A stretch of 64,000 nucleotides of DNA from Leptospira mtsangambouensis (GCF_004770475.1 NZ_RQHK01000002.1:124001-188000), one strand, 5' to 3'. Positions 45,446 to 55,862 are shown, numbered from the stretch's first letter. Numbers and translations: made by a program. The notes: generated by a model not told the origin, from the letters alone.

Positions 45446-46567
45446 ATGGCAGTTCCATTTATAGATATCAAACGATTTGAACCAGGATTTTTGGACACCT
45501 GGAATGAAAAAGTAAAGTCCATGTCAGTAAACGCACAGTTTATCGGTGGAAACGAAGTGACCGATTTGGAAACAAATCTTGCAACTTGGGCAGAGACAAA
45601 GTATGCCATTGGTTGTGCCAATGGAACTGATGCTTTACAATTGGCACTGCGTGCAGTGGGAGTGGGTCGTGGCGACAAAGTGTTGTTACCTGATTCTACT
45701 TTCTGGGCTACTTTTGAGGCTGTGGTGAATGTGGGCGGTGATCCTTATACAGTGGATACCAATCCTATTGATTTACAAATGGACTTCCAAGTATTTAAGG
45801 AAGCTGTCGAAAAAATTAAACCAAAAGCGGCTCTTGTGGTTCATTTATACGGCTGGGGAACTGCAAATATCGAAGACCTTCGAAAGTTCTGCAAAGAAAA
45901 AAACGTGGCTCTCATTGAAGACGGGGCGCAATGTTTTGGTGTCAGACACAATGGAAAGTCCTTATACAAAGACGCTCTTATTTCCACAACATCCTTTTAT
46001 CCTGCAAAGGTGTTAGGTGCTGCCGGTGATGGTGGTGCGGTATTTACAAACGATGAAGAATTATCTATCGTCACACGTAGGCTTGTTAATCATGGACGCA
46101 CTTCGCATTACGAACATGGACTTGTGGGTTGGAACTCAAGACTTGATTCCTTGCAAGCTGCTTTTTTAAACTTATCTTTAAAACACTTACAAGCAAGAAT
46201 TGATTCTCGTAAAAAGTCACAAAACGTATACTACAAAGAATTACCAGGCCTTGGAATTGGTGTTATCAAACCTCCTAAAGATTATGAGGAAAACGGATAC
46301 TGTAACGTGACTTTGGTGGACCCTGAAGTTCGTCCCAAAATAGAAGCTGTTCTCAAGGACAAAGGAATTGGATTTGGAAATATCTATCCAGGGGCTATGT
46401 CTGACCAACCAGGCGCCAAACCATACCTCATCGAAAGATTTGGTAAGGATGGAAATGCTCGTAGGATTTCTAAATCCGTTCTTAACTTTCCACTTTTTGC
46501 TTATATGACAGATTCTGAATTGGATGAAGTGTTTAGTGCGATAAAAGCCTATAACGCGACCAAATAA
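45446..46567 (+). CDS. DegT/DnrJ/EryC1/StrS family aminotransferase
   Basis: A 373-residue fold-type I aminotransferase that aminates a keto-sugar nucleotide, usually for surface polysaccharide or lipopolysaccharide. Typical parts are [39 protein letters not shown] with the acidic EDGAQCFG, and the PLP lysine Lys188 in [15 protein letters not shown]. The ending [10 protein letters not shown] and C-terminal region fit this family. It shares one base with the next gene (TAATGG). The sugar product is unknown. Confidence 0.93.
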   Translation: MAVPFIDIKRFEPGFLDTWNEKVKSMSVNAQFIGGNEVTDLETNLATWAETKYAIGCANGTDALQLALRAVGVGRGDKVLLPDSTFWATFEAVVNVGGDPYTVDTNPIDLQMDFQVFKEAVEKIKPKAALVVHLYGWGTANIEDLRKFCKEKNVALIEDGAQCFGVRHNGKSLYKDALISTTSFYPAKVLGAAGDGGAVFTNDEELSIVTRRLVNHGRTSHYEHGLVGWNSRLDSLQAAFLNLSLKHLQARIDSRKKSQNVYYKELPGLGIGVIKPPKDYEENGYCNVTLVDPEVRPKIEAVLKDKGIGFGNIYPGAMSDQPGAKPYLIERFGKDGNARRISKSVLNFPLFAYMTDSELDEVFSAIKAYNATK

Positions 46568-47346
46568 TGGAAAAGTTTAGAGTCGGAGTATTTTTATTCT
46601 TTTTACTCATCCTTGCGGTGTTAACTTTTAGTTTATCTAAAAGTTGGCGCCTTTATGATGATGGGTATGAAGTGACAGTAGAAACTCCCGAGTCTAAGGA
46701 AAAAGACAATAAAGATAATACTCCTGAACCCTCTGATAGTTTAGATTTAGAAGACGGGAACGGGAAGATCTATTGGAAACAATACTTCATTTACCCACAT
46801 GGACTTGTGACGGAATCCGGTGGGTTTGGTCCTGATGGAATTTTATCACACGCTAGAAATTTATACTCCATCAACTTAAAAGATGGAAAAGTCCAAAAAC
46901 TCTTTCCTCATGATGTTTACATTTGGGATTTTTTTGTGGGAGACTTTGCCAAAAAAACAGTTTCAAACACAATCGATGATCCCAAAGAAGATGTTCTCTA
47001 TTTGGAGAAAAAAATCATCATCCTTGCTGTCACAGAAGATAGTAATTTGGATGGGGTTTTGAATTATAAGGATCATAAATTGGTTTATCTTTTTGATCCA
47101 GAAACCAGTGGTTTACAAACGGTCCTTCCTCTTGGATTTCATTTCCGAAAACTCGTATACAATTCGGCAAAGAACCACCTTACATTAGTTTTAGGAAAGA
47201 ATCCGGAAAAACAGATCAATAAAAGAAGAAAACTCCCGGAACCTGAAATCAAACTTCATATTTTTGATTATGATGCGAGTTCTTCCAAAGGAATCTTAAG
47301 TGGATCTTTGGAAGCATTGGTCACACCAACAAGTCCCAATCCATAA
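46567..47346 (+). CDS. Membrane-anchored or exported protein of unknown function
   Basis: A 259-residue protein with one N-terminal hydrophobic helix (VGVFLFFLLILAVLTFSL), then an acidic Glu/Asp/Lys linker and a strand-rich extracytoplasmic domain with Gly, Asp and Asn turns (FGPDGILSHARNLYSINLKDG). Not assigned to a family. It is the last gene of the 41.6-47.3 kb plus-strand unit and is followed by a good terminator hairpin. Confidence 0.68.
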   Translation: MEKFRVGVFLFFLLILAVLTFSLSKSWRLYDDGYEVTVETPESKEKDNKDNTPEPSDSLDLEDGNGKIYWKQYFIYPHGLVTESGGFGPDGILSHARNLYSINLKDGKVQKLFPHDVYIWDFFVGDFAKKTVSNTIDDPKEDVLYLEKKIIILAVTEDSNLDGVLNYKDHKLVYLFDPETSGLQTVLPLGFHFRKLVYNSAKNHLTLVLGKNPEKQINKRRKLPEPEIKLHIFDYDASSSKGILSGSLEALVTPTSPNP

Positions 47347-47348
47347 AA

Positions 47349-47377
47349 TAAAAAAGCCTTGAGATTTCTCCCAAGGC
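47349..47377 (-). terminator. Rho-independent terminator for the sucB-lpd-sucA operon
   Basis: Read on the minus strand, GCCTTG-N10-CAAGGC forms a six-base-pair GC-rich stem, with extra inner pairs, immediately followed by a TTTTTT run. It lies about 50 bases past the sucA stop at 47430, where the minus-strand operon should end. Confidence 0.8.
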
Positions 47378-47386
47378 CATTCATGA

Positions 47387-47406
47387 AACAATCATCGATT
47401 GTTTTT
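47387..47406 (+). terminator. Rho-independent terminator for the plus-strand gene at 47346
   Basis: AACAATC-ATC-GATTGTT followed by TTT on the plus strand, a seven-base-pair stem with a three-base loop. It lies about 40 bases past the stop at 47346. Together with the minus-strand hairpin it insulates two convergent operons. Confidence 0.6.
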
Positions 47407-47429
47407 GGATGTTTGTCTTTTTTTAGTTT

Positions 47430-50198
47430 TTAAGACAAAGCATCCTTTACTAAATCTTCTTGTTCCTTTAAGTGAGTGACCACGTGACCACAAGCAGGGC
47501 TTGGGAACTCCGATCGACCAGCATAATGCAAACGTTTGTTTTCTGGCATCACCGCTTCAATTCGATCCCTAACAAAGAACCAAGCACCTTGATTTTTCGG
47601 TTCTTCCTGTACCCATACAAATTTTTTCAGTTTTCCGTAACTGGTGATCATTTGTTTGATATGGTTTTCTGGGAACGGGTATAGTTGTTCGATTCGAACC
47701 ACTGCCACGTTTTCTAGTTTTTGTGCATCGATGGCTTTGCGTAAGTCATAGTATACCTTTCCAGAACAGAAAAGTAACTTCTCTACTTTTTCCGGTTTTG
47801 CCACAGGATCAGGAAGGATCTTTCTAAAGGCACCTGTTGTGATGTCTTCCAAACTAGAGGCTGCATCTTTCAAACGAAGCAGTGACTTGGGTGTCATGAT
47901 GATGAGCGGTTTTCTAAAACTTTGGAGGATCTGACGACGTAGTATATGGAAGTACTGAGCCGGTGTGGTCAGGTTTGCCACTTGGATATTGTCGAGAGCA
48001 CAAAGTTGTAAGAACCTTTCGAGTCTTGCCGAAGAGTGTTCTGGACCTTGGCCTTCATATCCGTGTGGGAGTAAACAAACAAGACCAGACATCCTTTGCC
48101 ATTTGATTTCGGAACTGGAAATGAACTGGTCAAAGATTACCTGTGCGTTGTTTGCAAAGTCTCCAAACTGCGCTTCCCACATCACAAGGCTATTCGGATC
48201 AGCAAGCGAATACCCATACTCAAATCCGAGGCAGGAATATTCAGAAAGAGAGGAGTTTACAATTTCTATCTTTGCTTGTTTGTCGCTGATATGATTGAGG
48301 AGGGTGAGTTTTTTCCCATTTACGATGTCCGAAAGAGTCGCATGTCTGTGAGAGAAAGTTCCCCTTTGTGCATCTTGACCTCCGAGACGAATCGGAAATC
48401 CGTTTTCTAAAATGGAACCAAAGGATAGTGATTCTGCAAAACCCCAATCAATTGGCAATTCCCCAGCTCCCATTTTTTTACGGTCTTCCAATACTTTAAT
48501 GTGTTTTGGATTGGCTGTATAACCTTCAGGAAGGGTAGTGACTGCTTTGACAATTCCACCTAATTGTTGTTGGAGGAGTTGGGTATGAACATCTGAATCT
48601 AAAGGTTCTTTTGTGTATCTAGACCAAACCCCACCCAGTGTATCTACGGTAATGCGAGTGTCTTTTTCCTTTGCTTGTTGGAACGAGTCCTCAAGGCCTT
48701 GGGCAATTCCATCTTTAATGAACTGGATTTCATCTTGAGTGATGTCCCCACGTTGCAATAATTTCTCTTCATAAATTTTGATGGTTTTGGGATGTTTTTT
48801 GATGATATCATACATCTGTGGTTGTGTGAAAGTTGGTTCATCCGTTTCGTTATGTCCAAGCCTTCTATAACAGATAAGATCGATGATCACATCTTTTTTG
48901 AATTTTTGACGGTATTCTAACGCAAGTTTTGTGACTCGGTAAGTGGCTTCCGGATCATCCCCATTCACATGGAAAATAGGAACTTGGAATCCTTTGGCAA
49001 GGTCTGTTGCATACAAAGTCGATCTGGACTCGCTAGGAAGAGTGGTGAATCCAATTTGGTTATTGATCACAATGTGGAAAGTTCCCCCCACCGTATAACC
49101 ATCTAGGTTCATCATGTTGAGAGTTTCTGCCACCACACCTTGTCCGGCAAAGGCAGCATCCCCGTGGATGGCGACTGGCATAAATTTAGAACGGTCTACG
49201 TCTTTTGCCATTTCTTGGCGAGCACGGACCGATCCAAAAATCACTGGGTCTACAGCTTCTAAGTGAGAAGGGTTGAAGGCAAGAGAGAGTTTGACTTCTT
49301 TTCCGTAATGGGTCATGACATTGTTTGAATACCCAAGATGGTATTTTACGTCTGCATAACCGAGTTGGCCTGGGTTTAGTTTTTCTTCGAATTCAGCAAA
49401 GATAAGTCCTGCCGGTTTACGAATGATATTCACAAGAACATTCAAACGTCCCCTATGTGCCATACCGATCACAAGAGCATCCATTTTATGACCACCTGCT
49501 TCTTCCACAAGGGTATCAAGCATAGGGATCATGGTTTCCCCACCTTCGAGAGAAAAACGTTTTTTCCCTACGAATTTTTTGGCGAGGAAGTTTTCAAAAC
49601 TATCCGCTTGGTAAAGTTTTTCAAACAAACGTAAGGCGGTCTTTTTGTTAATGGGTTCGCTGTTGGCGAGTGGTTCCATTCGGTTTTGTAACCACTCACG
49701 TTCCTCATCATTGACGAGGTAGTAGTGTTCACAACCGATGGATCCGCAATAGGTTTTTTCAAACCAGTCGATGACGTCTTTTAGTTTGGCTTTTCCTAAG
49801 TTGGCAACTCCAGAATCCACTTCTGTGTCTAAGTCCGTTTGTTTTAAGGCTTTGACTTTGAGGTCAATAAATTCGCGGTTGGGTTTGTTGATTCCGAGTG
49901 GGTCTAGGTTTGCAGCTAAGTGCCCTTGTCTTCTGTAGGCATTGAGAAGGTTGATGATCCCGAAGTCACTGAGTGAAGAACCTTTTCGGTGTTCGGTGGA
50001 TGCATAGTTCACATATCCATTTCCACCAAATCCATTTCCATTGGATCCGTTACCGGAAACCGATGATCTTTCTAATTCTCCAAAAAAGTCGATCCAGTCT
50101 TTTGATAAACTCTGCGGATCTTCTTTGAATTGTTTGTAATACTCTTCCAATAATACGACGTTATCGCCGTATAAACTCATCATCTGGTCGGTTGTCAT
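47430..50198 (-). CDS. sucA: 2-oxoglutarate dehydrogenase E1 component
   Basis: A 922-residue thiamine-diphosphate E1 subunit that decarboxylates 2-oxoglutarate and hands the succinyl group to the lipoyl arm of E2. The E2-binding N-terminal helix is seen as [20 protein letters not shown]; thiamine-site parts include [19 protein letters not shown] and INNQIGFTT; the C-terminal E1 domain has [15 protein letters not shown] and [21 protein letters not shown] glycine/asparagine-rich linker ([17 protein letters not shown]) near residue 60 is unusual. It is the last gene of sucB-lpd-sucA; the usual order is sucA-sucB-lpd. Confidence 0.98.
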   Translation of the reverse strand: MTTDQMMSLYGDNVVLLEEYYKQFKEDPQSLSKDWIDFFGELERSSVSGNGSNGNGFGGNGYVNYASTEHRKGSSLSDFGIINLLNAYRRQGHLAANLDPLGINKPNREFIDLKVKALKQTDLDTEVDSGVANLGKAKLKDVIDWFEKTYCGSIGCEHYYLVNDEEREWLQNRMEPLANSEPINKKTALRLFEKLYQADSFENFLAKKFVGKKRFSLEGGETMIPMLDTLVEEAGGHKMDALVIGMAHRGRLNVLVNIIRKPAGLIFAEFEEKLNPGQLGYADVKYHLGYSNNVMTHYGKEVKLSLAFNPSHLEAVDPVIFGSVRARQEMAKDVDRSKFMPVAIHGDAAFAGQGVVAETLNMMNLDGYTVGGTFHIVINNQIGFTTLPSESRSTLYATDLAKGFQVPIFHVNGDDPEATYRVTKLALEYRQKFKKDVIIDLICYRRLGHNETDEPTFTQPQMYDIIKKHPKTIKIYEEKLLQRGDITQDEIQFIKDGIAQGLEDSFQQAKEKDTRITVDTLGGVWSRYTKEPLDSDVHTQLLQQQLGGIVKAVTTLPEGYTANPKHIKVLEDRKKMGAGELPIDWGFAESLSFGSILENGFPIRLGGQDAQRGTFSHRHATLSDIVNGKKLTLLNHISDKQAKIEIVNSSLSEYSCLGFEYGYSLADPNSLVMWEAQFGDFANNAQVIFDQFISSSEIKWQRMSGLVCLLPHGYEGQGPEHSSARLERFLQLCALDNIQVANLTTPAQYFHILRRQILQSFRKPLIIMTPKSLLRLKDAASSLEDITTGAFRKILPDPVAKPEKVEKLLFCSGKVYYDLRKAIDAQKLENVAVVRIEQLYPFPENHIKQMITSYGKLKKFVWVQEEPKNQGAWFFVRDRIEAVMPENKRLHYAGRSEFPSPACGHVVTHLKEQEDLVKDALS

Positions 50199-50232
50199 AT
50201 ACTCTCCCTAAAACAACAAAACAACAGTTTAT

Positions 50233-51639
50233 TTACGAATGGATGGACCATTTCGCATCAGCATCCATCGCCGCTTCCCGAAGTACTTCAGAAAGAGTTG
50301 GGTGGGCATGTGTAGAACGAGCAATGTCTTCTGCACTGGCACCAAATTCAAAAGCAATCGCAGCTTCGGCAATCATGTCGGAAGCTCTTGGTCCTACGAT
50401 ATACACTCCGAGAAGTTTATCCGTTTTTTTATCAGCAATGACTTTGACTTGCCCATCAGTTTCATTCATGGCTTTGGCACGAGCATTGGGTTTGAACATG
50501 TACTTACCCACTTTGTATTCGATGCCTTTGGCTTTTAGTTCTTCTTCGCCAAGCCCTACCCAAGCCACTTCTGGCCAAGTGTAAACGATCCAAGGAATGG
50601 CTTTGTAATTCACATGGCCATACTTTCCACAAATGAGTTCGGCAACGGCAATCCCTTCGTCTTCCGCTTTGTGAGCAAGCATGGGGCCATCCACCACATC
50701 TCCAATGGCATAAATATTAGGAACATTGGTTTGAAATTTATTAAGTTCTACTTTGATGCGACCACGGTCTGTCATCTCGACTCCAATTTCTTTGGCACCG
50801 AGTCCATCTGTGTTCGGGCGGCGACCAATGGAAACAAGAACCTTATCTCCTTCGAGAATGGTTTTTTTACCGTCTTTGCCTTCGATTTCCACTTCTACTT
50901 TTTTGCCTTTGACCTTCGCACCATGTACTTTGGTTTCAAAGAGAAAGTTTATCCCTTGTTGGGTTAACAATCGTTCTGCTAGACTGGCAATGGCTTGGTC
51001 AGCAGTTCCGAAAAGTCGTGGCATAAGCTCCACCACAGTCACTTTCGCACCGAGTCGTAACCAAACCGATCCAAGTTCCAGTCCGATCACTCCAGCACCC
51101 ACAATGATGAGGTGTTCGGGAACAGAGTCTAGAGCAATGGCATGGTCGGAGGTAACAATATTTTTTCCATCCACAGGAAGGGGAGGGATTTCAATCGGAG
51201 TGGATCCGGTAGCAATGATGATATTCGTTCCAGAGATGGATTCTTTTTTTCCATCTTCTGCAGTGATCGAAACTTCTGTTTTCGAAACAAAACTGGCGTG
51301 ACCCAAGTAACGAGTGATTTTATTTTTTTTCATCAGGTAGTCGACACCGGATGTCACTTCACTCACCACTTTGTCTTTACGAGCCATCATTTTAGCGATG
51401 TCGATTTTGACATCTTTCACGGAGATTCCGTGATCCGCTAATTTGTGTTTTGTTTTGTGATATTCTTCAGAAGAGTCGAGAAGGGCTTTGGAAGGGATAC
51501 AACCCACGTTGAGACAAGTCCCACCGAGAGTTTTTCTTTTTTCAATGATGGCAACTTTTTTACCGAGTTGGGCCGCGCGAACCGCAGCCACATACCCACC
51601 AGGTCCTGCACCAATGACAATGATATCGTATTGTTCCAT
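50233..51639 (-). CDS. lpdA: Dihydrolipoyl dehydrogenase (E3)
   Basis: A flavoprotein that re-oxidises dihydrolipoamide with NAD+. From the ATG at 51639 it has 468 residues. The N-terminal FAD-binding [21 protein letters not shown], the redox disulphide [13 protein letters not shown] (C-x4-C) and the later [13 protein letters not shown] with the catalytic His are clear. A frame extends six codons upstream, but a TTG start there has no ribosome site, while AAGGA precedes the ATG. It lies seven bases after sucB. Confidence 0.97.
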   Translation of the reverse strand: MEQYDIIVIGAGPGGYVAAVRAAQLGKKVAIIEKRKTLGGTCLNVGCIPSKALLDSSEEYHKTKHKLADHGISVKDVKIDIAKMMARKDKVVSEVTSGVDYLMKKNKITRYLGHASFVSKTEVSITAEDGKKESISGTNIIIATGSTPIEIPPLPVDGKNIVTSDHAIALDSVPEHLIIVGAGVIGLELGSVWLRLGAKVTVVELMPRLFGTADQAIASLAERLLTQQGINFLFETKVHGAKVKGKKVEVEIEGKDGKKTILEGDKVLVSIGRRPNTDGLGAKEIGVEMTDRGRIKVELNKFQTNVPNIYAIGDVVDGPMLAHKAEDEGIAVAELICGKYGHVNYKAIPWIVYTWPEVAWVGLGEEELKAKGIEYKVGKYMFKPNARAKAMNETDGQVKVIADKKTDKLLGVYIVGPRASDMIAEAAIAFEFGASAEDIARSTHAHPTLSEVLREAAMDADAKWSIHS

Positions 51640-51646
51640 AATTTCC

Positions 51647-52870
51647 TTATACCTCAAAGAGGAGTCTTGTTGGGTCCTCTACCATTTCTTTGATTTTCAC
51701 AAGGAACTGCACCGCTTCCTTTCCATCCACGATTCTGTGGTCATAAGAAAGAGCCAGATACATCATAGGGCGAATCACAATTTGATCGTTCACAACTACC
51801 GCACGTTTGACGATGTTGTGCATTCCGAGAATTCCCGATTGTGGAGGGTTGAGGATGGGAGTCGACATCATCGATCCATACACACCACCGTTGGAGATGG
51901 AGAAAGTTCCGCCTTCCATATCTTCGAGAGAGATTTTACCGTCTTTCACTTTGCCGGCAAGCCTTGCGATCTCTTGTTCCACACCAGCAAAACTGAGTAG
52001 GTCGGCGTTACGCACAATGGGAACCACAAGACCTTTTGGTCCACCCACAGCCACTCCGATATCATAGAAGTTTTTGTAGACGATGTCTGTTCCTCGAATC
52101 TCCGCATTGATCGCAGGGTAAGCTTTTAATGCCGCAACTACTGCTTTGGTGAAAAGAGACATGAACCCAAGACCCACACCGTGAGTTTCTTTGAACTTGT
52201 CTTTGTATTTATTGCGAAGTTCCATAATCGGAGACATGTCCACTTCGTTAAACGTAGTAAGGATGGCAGCGGTATGTTGCGCTTGGACGAGCCTGTTTGC
52301 AATTGTTTGGCGAAGCTTCGTCATTGGCACCACGGTTTCTCTTGGGCCCGCATTTGCAGAAACCACAACCGCTCTTGGAATCTCAGGGGAAGCTGCTTTA
52401 GGAGCAGAGGCACTGGAACCACCTTTTTCCATAAAGAGGATCACATCTTCTTTTGTGATTTGTCCGTTGCGACCAGTTCCAGTGATTTTGGATGCATCTA
52501 ACTTATTTTCTTCGATGAGTTTGCGAGCGGCAGGAGGAAGTTCTTCGTTCACTTTTCCTGTGTTAGGTTGGGCACTTGCAACTTCTGCTTTTGGAGCAGG
52601 AGCACCGGAACTAGCAGGAGCAGAAGCCACAGCACCTTCTTCAATGGTGCCCATGATATCACGCACATGAACCACATCCCCCACCTTTTTGGTGATGGAT
52701 TTCAAAACCCCGGAAGTGGGAGCAGGAATCTCTAATGAGACTTTGTCTGTTTCTAAAATAGCGAGCACTTCGTCTACTTTTACGGCATCGCCTTCTTTTT
52801 TGGTCCAAGCACTGATGGTCGCTTCGGTTACGGATTCCCCCATCTCGGGGACTTTGATATCTATTGCCAT
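51647..52870 (-). CDS. sucB: 2-oxoglutarate dehydrogenase E2 (succinyltransferase)
   Basis: A 407-residue dihydrolipoamide succinyltransferase that forms the core of the complex. Domains in order: a lipoyl domain (residues 1-80, with the lipoylated Lys in [12 protein letters not shown]), an Ala/Pro-rich hinge, a peripheral E1/E3-binding domain ([32 protein letters not shown]), a second linker, and the catalytic domain with the [17 protein letters not shown]is/Asp motif. Lipoylation could come from the LplA-like protein at 6552. It heads the operon, with a good AAGGA ribosome site. Confidence 0.97.
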   Translation of the reverse strand: MAIDIKVPEMGESVTEATISAWTKKEGDAVKVDEVLAILETDKVSLEIPAPTSGVLKSITKKVGDVVHVRDIMGTIEEGAVASAPASSGAPAPKAEVASAQPNTGKVNEELPPAARKLIEENKLDASKITGTGRNGQITKEDVILFMEKGGSSASAPKAASPEIPRAVVVSANAGPRETVVPMTKLRQTIANRLVQAQHTAAILTTFNEVDMSPIMELRNKYKDKFKETHGVGLGFMSLFTKAVVAALKAYPAINAEIRGTDIVYKNFYDIGVAVGGPKGLVVPIVRNADLLSFAGVEQEIARLAGKVKDGKISLEDMEGGTFSISNGGVYGSMMSTPILNPPQSGILGMHNIVKRAVVVNDQIVIRPMMYLALSYDHRIVDGKEAVQFLVKIKEMVEDPTRLLFEV

Positions 52871-53027
52871 GAAATGTTCCTTAGCAGGTTTTTAGAGAAA
52901 AATAGCGTTTTTGAGGAGTGAGATCCCATTTGAATCTAAGACTACGGTAACTTGTCGGAAGGTAAAAACGCAAGCGGAAAAAACGAAAAGGCCTTGAGTT
53001 TGTGCCTGTTCGCCTGTGCTTAGAACT

Positions 53028-53561
53028 ATGATCCGTTCTTTCCAAGGCCATACACCTTCTATCCACTCTACGGCCTGGGTGGCACCCTCCGCTGACATAA
53101 TGGGAAAAGTTTCCATTGGTGAAGAGTCGTCCATTTGGTTCCAATGTGTACTTCGTGGTGACGTAAATACCATCACCATTGGCAAACATGTGAACATTCA
53201 AGACATGACTCTCGTACATGTGGCAAGAGATCTCTTTCCTGTCACCATTGGGGATTATGTATCCATTGGCCACCATGCGACCATCCACGGTTGTGTTCTG
53301 AAAGACCATAGTTTTGTCGGGATGGGGGCTATGCTTATGGATGATGTGGAGATTGGAGAATGGTCTTTTGTGGGCGCAGGATCTCTCGTTCCTCCAGGAA
53401 AAAAAATTCCACCGGGAGTTCTTGTGATGGGTAGCCCTGCCAAAATCATCCGAGACATCACAGACAAAGATAGGGAAATCATCACCCGCACGGCAAACAA
53501 CTATGCGAAGTATAAAGAAAACTATCGTTCGGAAGGAATTGGGGGCACATCCCTTTCCTAA
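53028..53561 (+). CDS. Gamma-class carbonic anhydrase-like protein
   Basis: A left-handed beta-helix (hexapeptide-repeat) protein of the gamma carbonic anhydrase/CaiE-like family. The three metal histidines are visible: [15 protein letters not shown], and two in [10 protein letters not shown]. The [18 protein letters not shown] and [13 protein letters not shown] turns are typical. The ATG at 53028 is preferred; a GTG four codons upstream is the alternative. Homologues may hydrate carbon dioxide or only act as scaffolds, so activity is unproven. The stop lies in the loop of a palindrome. Confidence 0.9.
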   Translation: MIRSFQGHTPSIHSTAWVAPSADIMGKVSIGEESSIWFQCVLRGDVNTITIGKHVNIQDMTLVHVARDLFPVTIGDYVSIGHHATIHGCVLKDHSFVGMGAMLMDDVEIGEWSFVGAGSLVPPGKKIPPGVLVMGSPAKIIRDITDKDREIITRTANNYAKYKENYRSEGIGGTSLS

Positions 53562-53627
53562 AGGAAAGGGACCGGGCTATTCGCTCCAATCTTTCGTATG
53601 CACGAAAGGATTTCCGCTTCTATCCCT
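53551..53627. repeat. Structured extragenic repeat with nested hairpins
   Basis: CCCTTTCC-TAAA-GGAAAGGG (53551-53570) is a perfect eight-base-pair hairpin whose loop holds the stop codon of the preceding gene. Next, CTTTCGT-ATGC-ACGAAAG (53591-53608) is a perfect seven-base-pair hairpin, enclosed by AGGGA (53567) and TCCCT (53623). This layout resembles structured repeats I associate with Leptospira and Bacteroidetes intergenic DNA. The stretch lies between convergent genes and has no clear ORF. Confidence 0.5.
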
Positions 53628-53692
53628 TGTGCGGGAATCGATACATCGGTTATCACATGTTTCTAATCGAATTTATGTTAGTTGGAGAGTCC

Positions 53693-54289
53693 TTATTTTT
53701 TTTCTCCACTTCCATTTTTGTTAAGATTGGATTCTTGTTTGAATCTAAGGTTCAAGGTCGACTTTTGGATTTCTTGTTTCACGGAATCAAAGTCATCAAA
53801 TAAAAAAATAGTATAAAGATCCGGTAGTTCTCTTTTATGAACTGCGGTGACAATGGAATATTTGTAACCGGCACCAAATTCAGAAGTTGCTTCAAGAAAA
53901 AAATTGGCACCCCAGTCCGCATGAAATAATGCCAAAGTTTCTGCTGACAGATCACTCTTTTTGATTTTATCCATACACTGGCATACATTGGCAGCCGTTG
54001 TTAATGCTTGTTGTTTATGTAATCCAATTTTTTCAAAATCCATCCCATCCAATTTTGGTGGGAGAGAGCCAATTAAATATCTAACCTCTAGTTTCTTTGT
54101 ATTGTGTTTGATTGCAAAGTCATAATACAAATTTGGATTTTCTTTAGTTTCTGTTTTTTGAAAGTCTGAGCTGAAGCTAAATTGGAGTTGATAATCACTT
54201 ATTATTTTTTCAAAAGCTTCCCCTTGCCAAGCCACCAAGGCAAAAGTTGGAATTAGAAATAGAATCAAATGGGAAATATTAATTTTCAT
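53693..54289 (-). CDS. Exported protein of unknown function
   Basis: A 198-residue protein with an N-terminal signal peptide (MKINISHLILFLIPTFALVAW). The mature part contains two close cysteines (VCQCMDKIKK) and several aromatic strands, and ends in a Lys/Asn-rich tail. I recognise no family. It is convergent with the carbonic anhydrase-like gene, with the structured repeat between, and may be co-transcribed with the SGNH gene upstream, 74 bases away. Confidence 0.65.
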   Translation of the reverse strand: MKINISHLILFLIPTFALVAWQGEAFEKIISDYQLQFSFSSDFQKTETKENPNLYYDFAIKHNTKKLEVRYLIGSLPPKLDGMDFEKIGLHKQQALTTAANVCQCMDKIKKSDLSAETLALFHADWGANFFLEATSEFGAGYKYSIVTAVHKRELPDLYTIFLFDDFDSVKQEIQKSTLNLRFKQESNLNKNGSGEKK

Positions 54290-54363
54290 TTTATACCTTG
54301 GGTTTTCTAAGCTTGATCATTCATTTTTTATTTCAGGTTGTATTCTGTTTAATGAATTGGCTT

Positions 54364-55311
54364 TTATTTTAATTCAAATTTTCCATTCAGGATTTTATCT
54401 AGTTCTTCTTTTGTCGGTTGCATTTTTTGTATTTCTTGTTCAGAAGGAGTGATTTTTGATTTTATTTGATCTGTATTCAATCCATAACAAGGATCACTTG
54501 GATTTGTTTTTTGGTTTTTAATGGCATTGATCCATGTACAAGAAATTTTCATATAACCTAATGGACTTGGATGAACGTTATCATAATAATCCTCCGGAAG
54601 ACCTAGGATCGGATGCATATCAACCAAAGTGATTCTTGATCTAAGAGATGGTACAGTATTGATCCAATTAGTTTCTATTAGTTGATTATACTCTCTGATA
54701 TTTGTACTTAGAGTTTCATAGTTTGGTAGTATAGTAGCAGCTGCTGGTGAAATTCGAATGATTTTAGCAAGAAAAACTTGCGTTTTTGGATTCTTTGCAA
54801 GTAAAGCATTCACAACCTTAAAGAGATCTGTCATTGCATTGTTTGGAGATTTACCTTGGATTAGATCATTTGTCCCTGCGTGAACCAGTGTAATGTCAGC
54901 AAAACTCGCATAATTTGCAATTTGGAGAAGTTGGTCATTTCGCCAGCCAGGATAACCGTCGTGGGTTTGAGTATTCGTGATCCATTGTTGAGGGTTTGAT
55001 CCTCCGCTTTGGTATCCTTCTGTAGTAAATATAAATGCTTTGTTGGTAATGGCAAATTCAGTCATCCAAACTCTATATCCACCAACAGCTTGGTTGGGAG
55101 GCATACAGATAAATTGTCCAATAGAAGAAACTGGGCAAAAACCCCAGTCAGTAAATCCAAATCCATAAGTAATGGAATCCCCAAAAGGTCGAATTAAAAC
55201 AGGTTTGGTTATATCATAAGATAAATTTTTAGTCTGAGCCTCGATATTGAATGTCAGTAGCAATGTAATGGTTAGAAGTAAAAGTTTGATTTTTTGATTT
55301 TTGTTTTTCAT
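54364..55311 (-). CDS. SGNH/GDSL hydrolase, exported
   Basis: A 315-residue esterase or acetyl-hydrolase of the SGNH superfamily with a signal peptide (KIKLLLLTITLLLTFNIEAQ), so it acts outside the cytoplasm. Block I is FGDSITYGFG (catalytic Ser), block III is HAGTNDLIQG (Asn), and block V is DNVHPSPLGY (Asp and His). A cysteine pair in the insert after block I (FCPVSSIGQFIC) could form a disulphide. Substrate unknown: lipids, acetylated sugars or rhamnogalacturonan-type acetyl groups are all possible. Confidence 0.9.
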   Translation of the reverse strand: MKNKNQKIKLLLLTITLLLTFNIEAQTKNLSYDITKPVLIRPFGDSITYGFGFTDWGFCPVSSIGQFICMPPNQAVGGYRVWMTEFAITNKAFIFTTEGYQSGGSNPQQWITNTQTHDGYPGWRNDQLLQIANYASFADITLVHAGTNDLIQGKSPNNAMTDLFKVVNALLAKNPKTQVFLAKIIRISPAAATILPNYETLSTNIREYNQLIETNWINTVPSLRSRITLVDMHPILGLPEDYYDNVHPSPLGYMKISCTWINAIKNQKTNPSDPCYGLNTDQIKSKITPSEQEIQKMQPTKEELDKILNGKFELK

Positions 55312-55476
55312 TTTATCTACCTATCTGTTTTTTTGTCGAATATTTGGTATTTTGCATTTCAGCTAACTCGGAGTATATGAGTCTATTACCTGATCATGTA
55401 AACGATTAAATTTGATTTTTTGTTTGGGCGCATTGTTTTTTATATCAATTCTTTTCGTAAATGGAAAACTTTTGTT

Positions 55477-55491
55477 TCCCTGAATCAGGGA
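55477..55491. promoter_or_regulatory. Perfect palindrome upstream of a small gene
   Basis: TCCCTGAATCAGGGA is a perfect palindrome (seven-base arms, one-base centre). Its centre, near 55484, is about 61 bases before the predicted transcription start at 55545, which is the typical position of a class I activator site. No known consensus matches. Confidence 0.4.
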
Positions 55492-55507
55492 GATCCTAGT
55501 TTTCTAT

Positions 55508-55538
55508 TTGTCGTAATTCTTAAGAATAAAAATATGAT
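55508..55538 (+). promoter_or_regulatory. Weak sigma-70 promoter for the 73-residue gene
   Basis: A -35-like TTGTCG (55508) and a good -10 TATGAT (55533-55538) are separated by 19 bases. A GAGGGGAG ribosome site and TTG start follow at 55562. The long spacer and weak -35 fit activation by a protein bound to the palindrome just upstream. Confidence 0.4.
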
Positions 55539-55561
55539 AAGCATAAGAGGGGAGTTAAAGT

Positions 55562-55783
55562 TTGTATACACTCATTCGTTTTGAAAATGTAGAATTAGCG
55601 CATATCCAAGTTGAAAAAGGAGGAGTAAAATCCTTTCCTTGTGGTTTTGATGCATCCAAACATACGATGGAAAAATCATCCCAAAGATTGGATTTAAAAA
55701 AAATCAGAGTAGCCGTTGCCAAATCAGCAAATGCTGATTCCGATATCTGTGGGACTTGTGTGGGTGCCTTGTATTCTAGTTGA
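55562..55783 (+). CDS. Small protein with CxxC motif, unknown function
   Basis: A 73-residue protein with TTG start and an excellent GAGGGGAG ribosome site seven bases upstream. It has no signal peptide. Features are PCGFDASKHTMEKSSQRLDLKKIRVAVAK and a C-terminal CGTCVGALY with a CxxC pair, which could hold a metal or a disulphide. Because the ribosome site is strong and a promoter-like region precedes it, I consider it a real gene. Confidence 0.55.
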   Translation: MYTLIRFENVELAHIQVEKGGVKSFPCGFDASKHTMEKSSQRLDLKKIRVAVAKSANADSDICGTCVGALYSS

Positions 55784-55862
55784 TTCGTTTGGATGGATAT
55801 CATCTAAGAATGGAAATCCGCTTGCCTTACCTTAAGCGGAAATCCAAAATATCCTTTAGGTT

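Noticed and set aside
50753..51301. A 182-residue open frame antisense to lpdA, and a 159-residue one antisense to sucB (52191-52670)
   Set aside because: Their translations are low in complexity and biased (Ser/Ala-rich), they have no ribosome site, and they mirror strong codon constraint of lpdA and sucB.
53503..53724. A 73-residue frame over the structured repeat
   Set aside because: Its translation is that of a repeated structured element, with no start signal, and overlaps the carbonic anhydrase-like gene.
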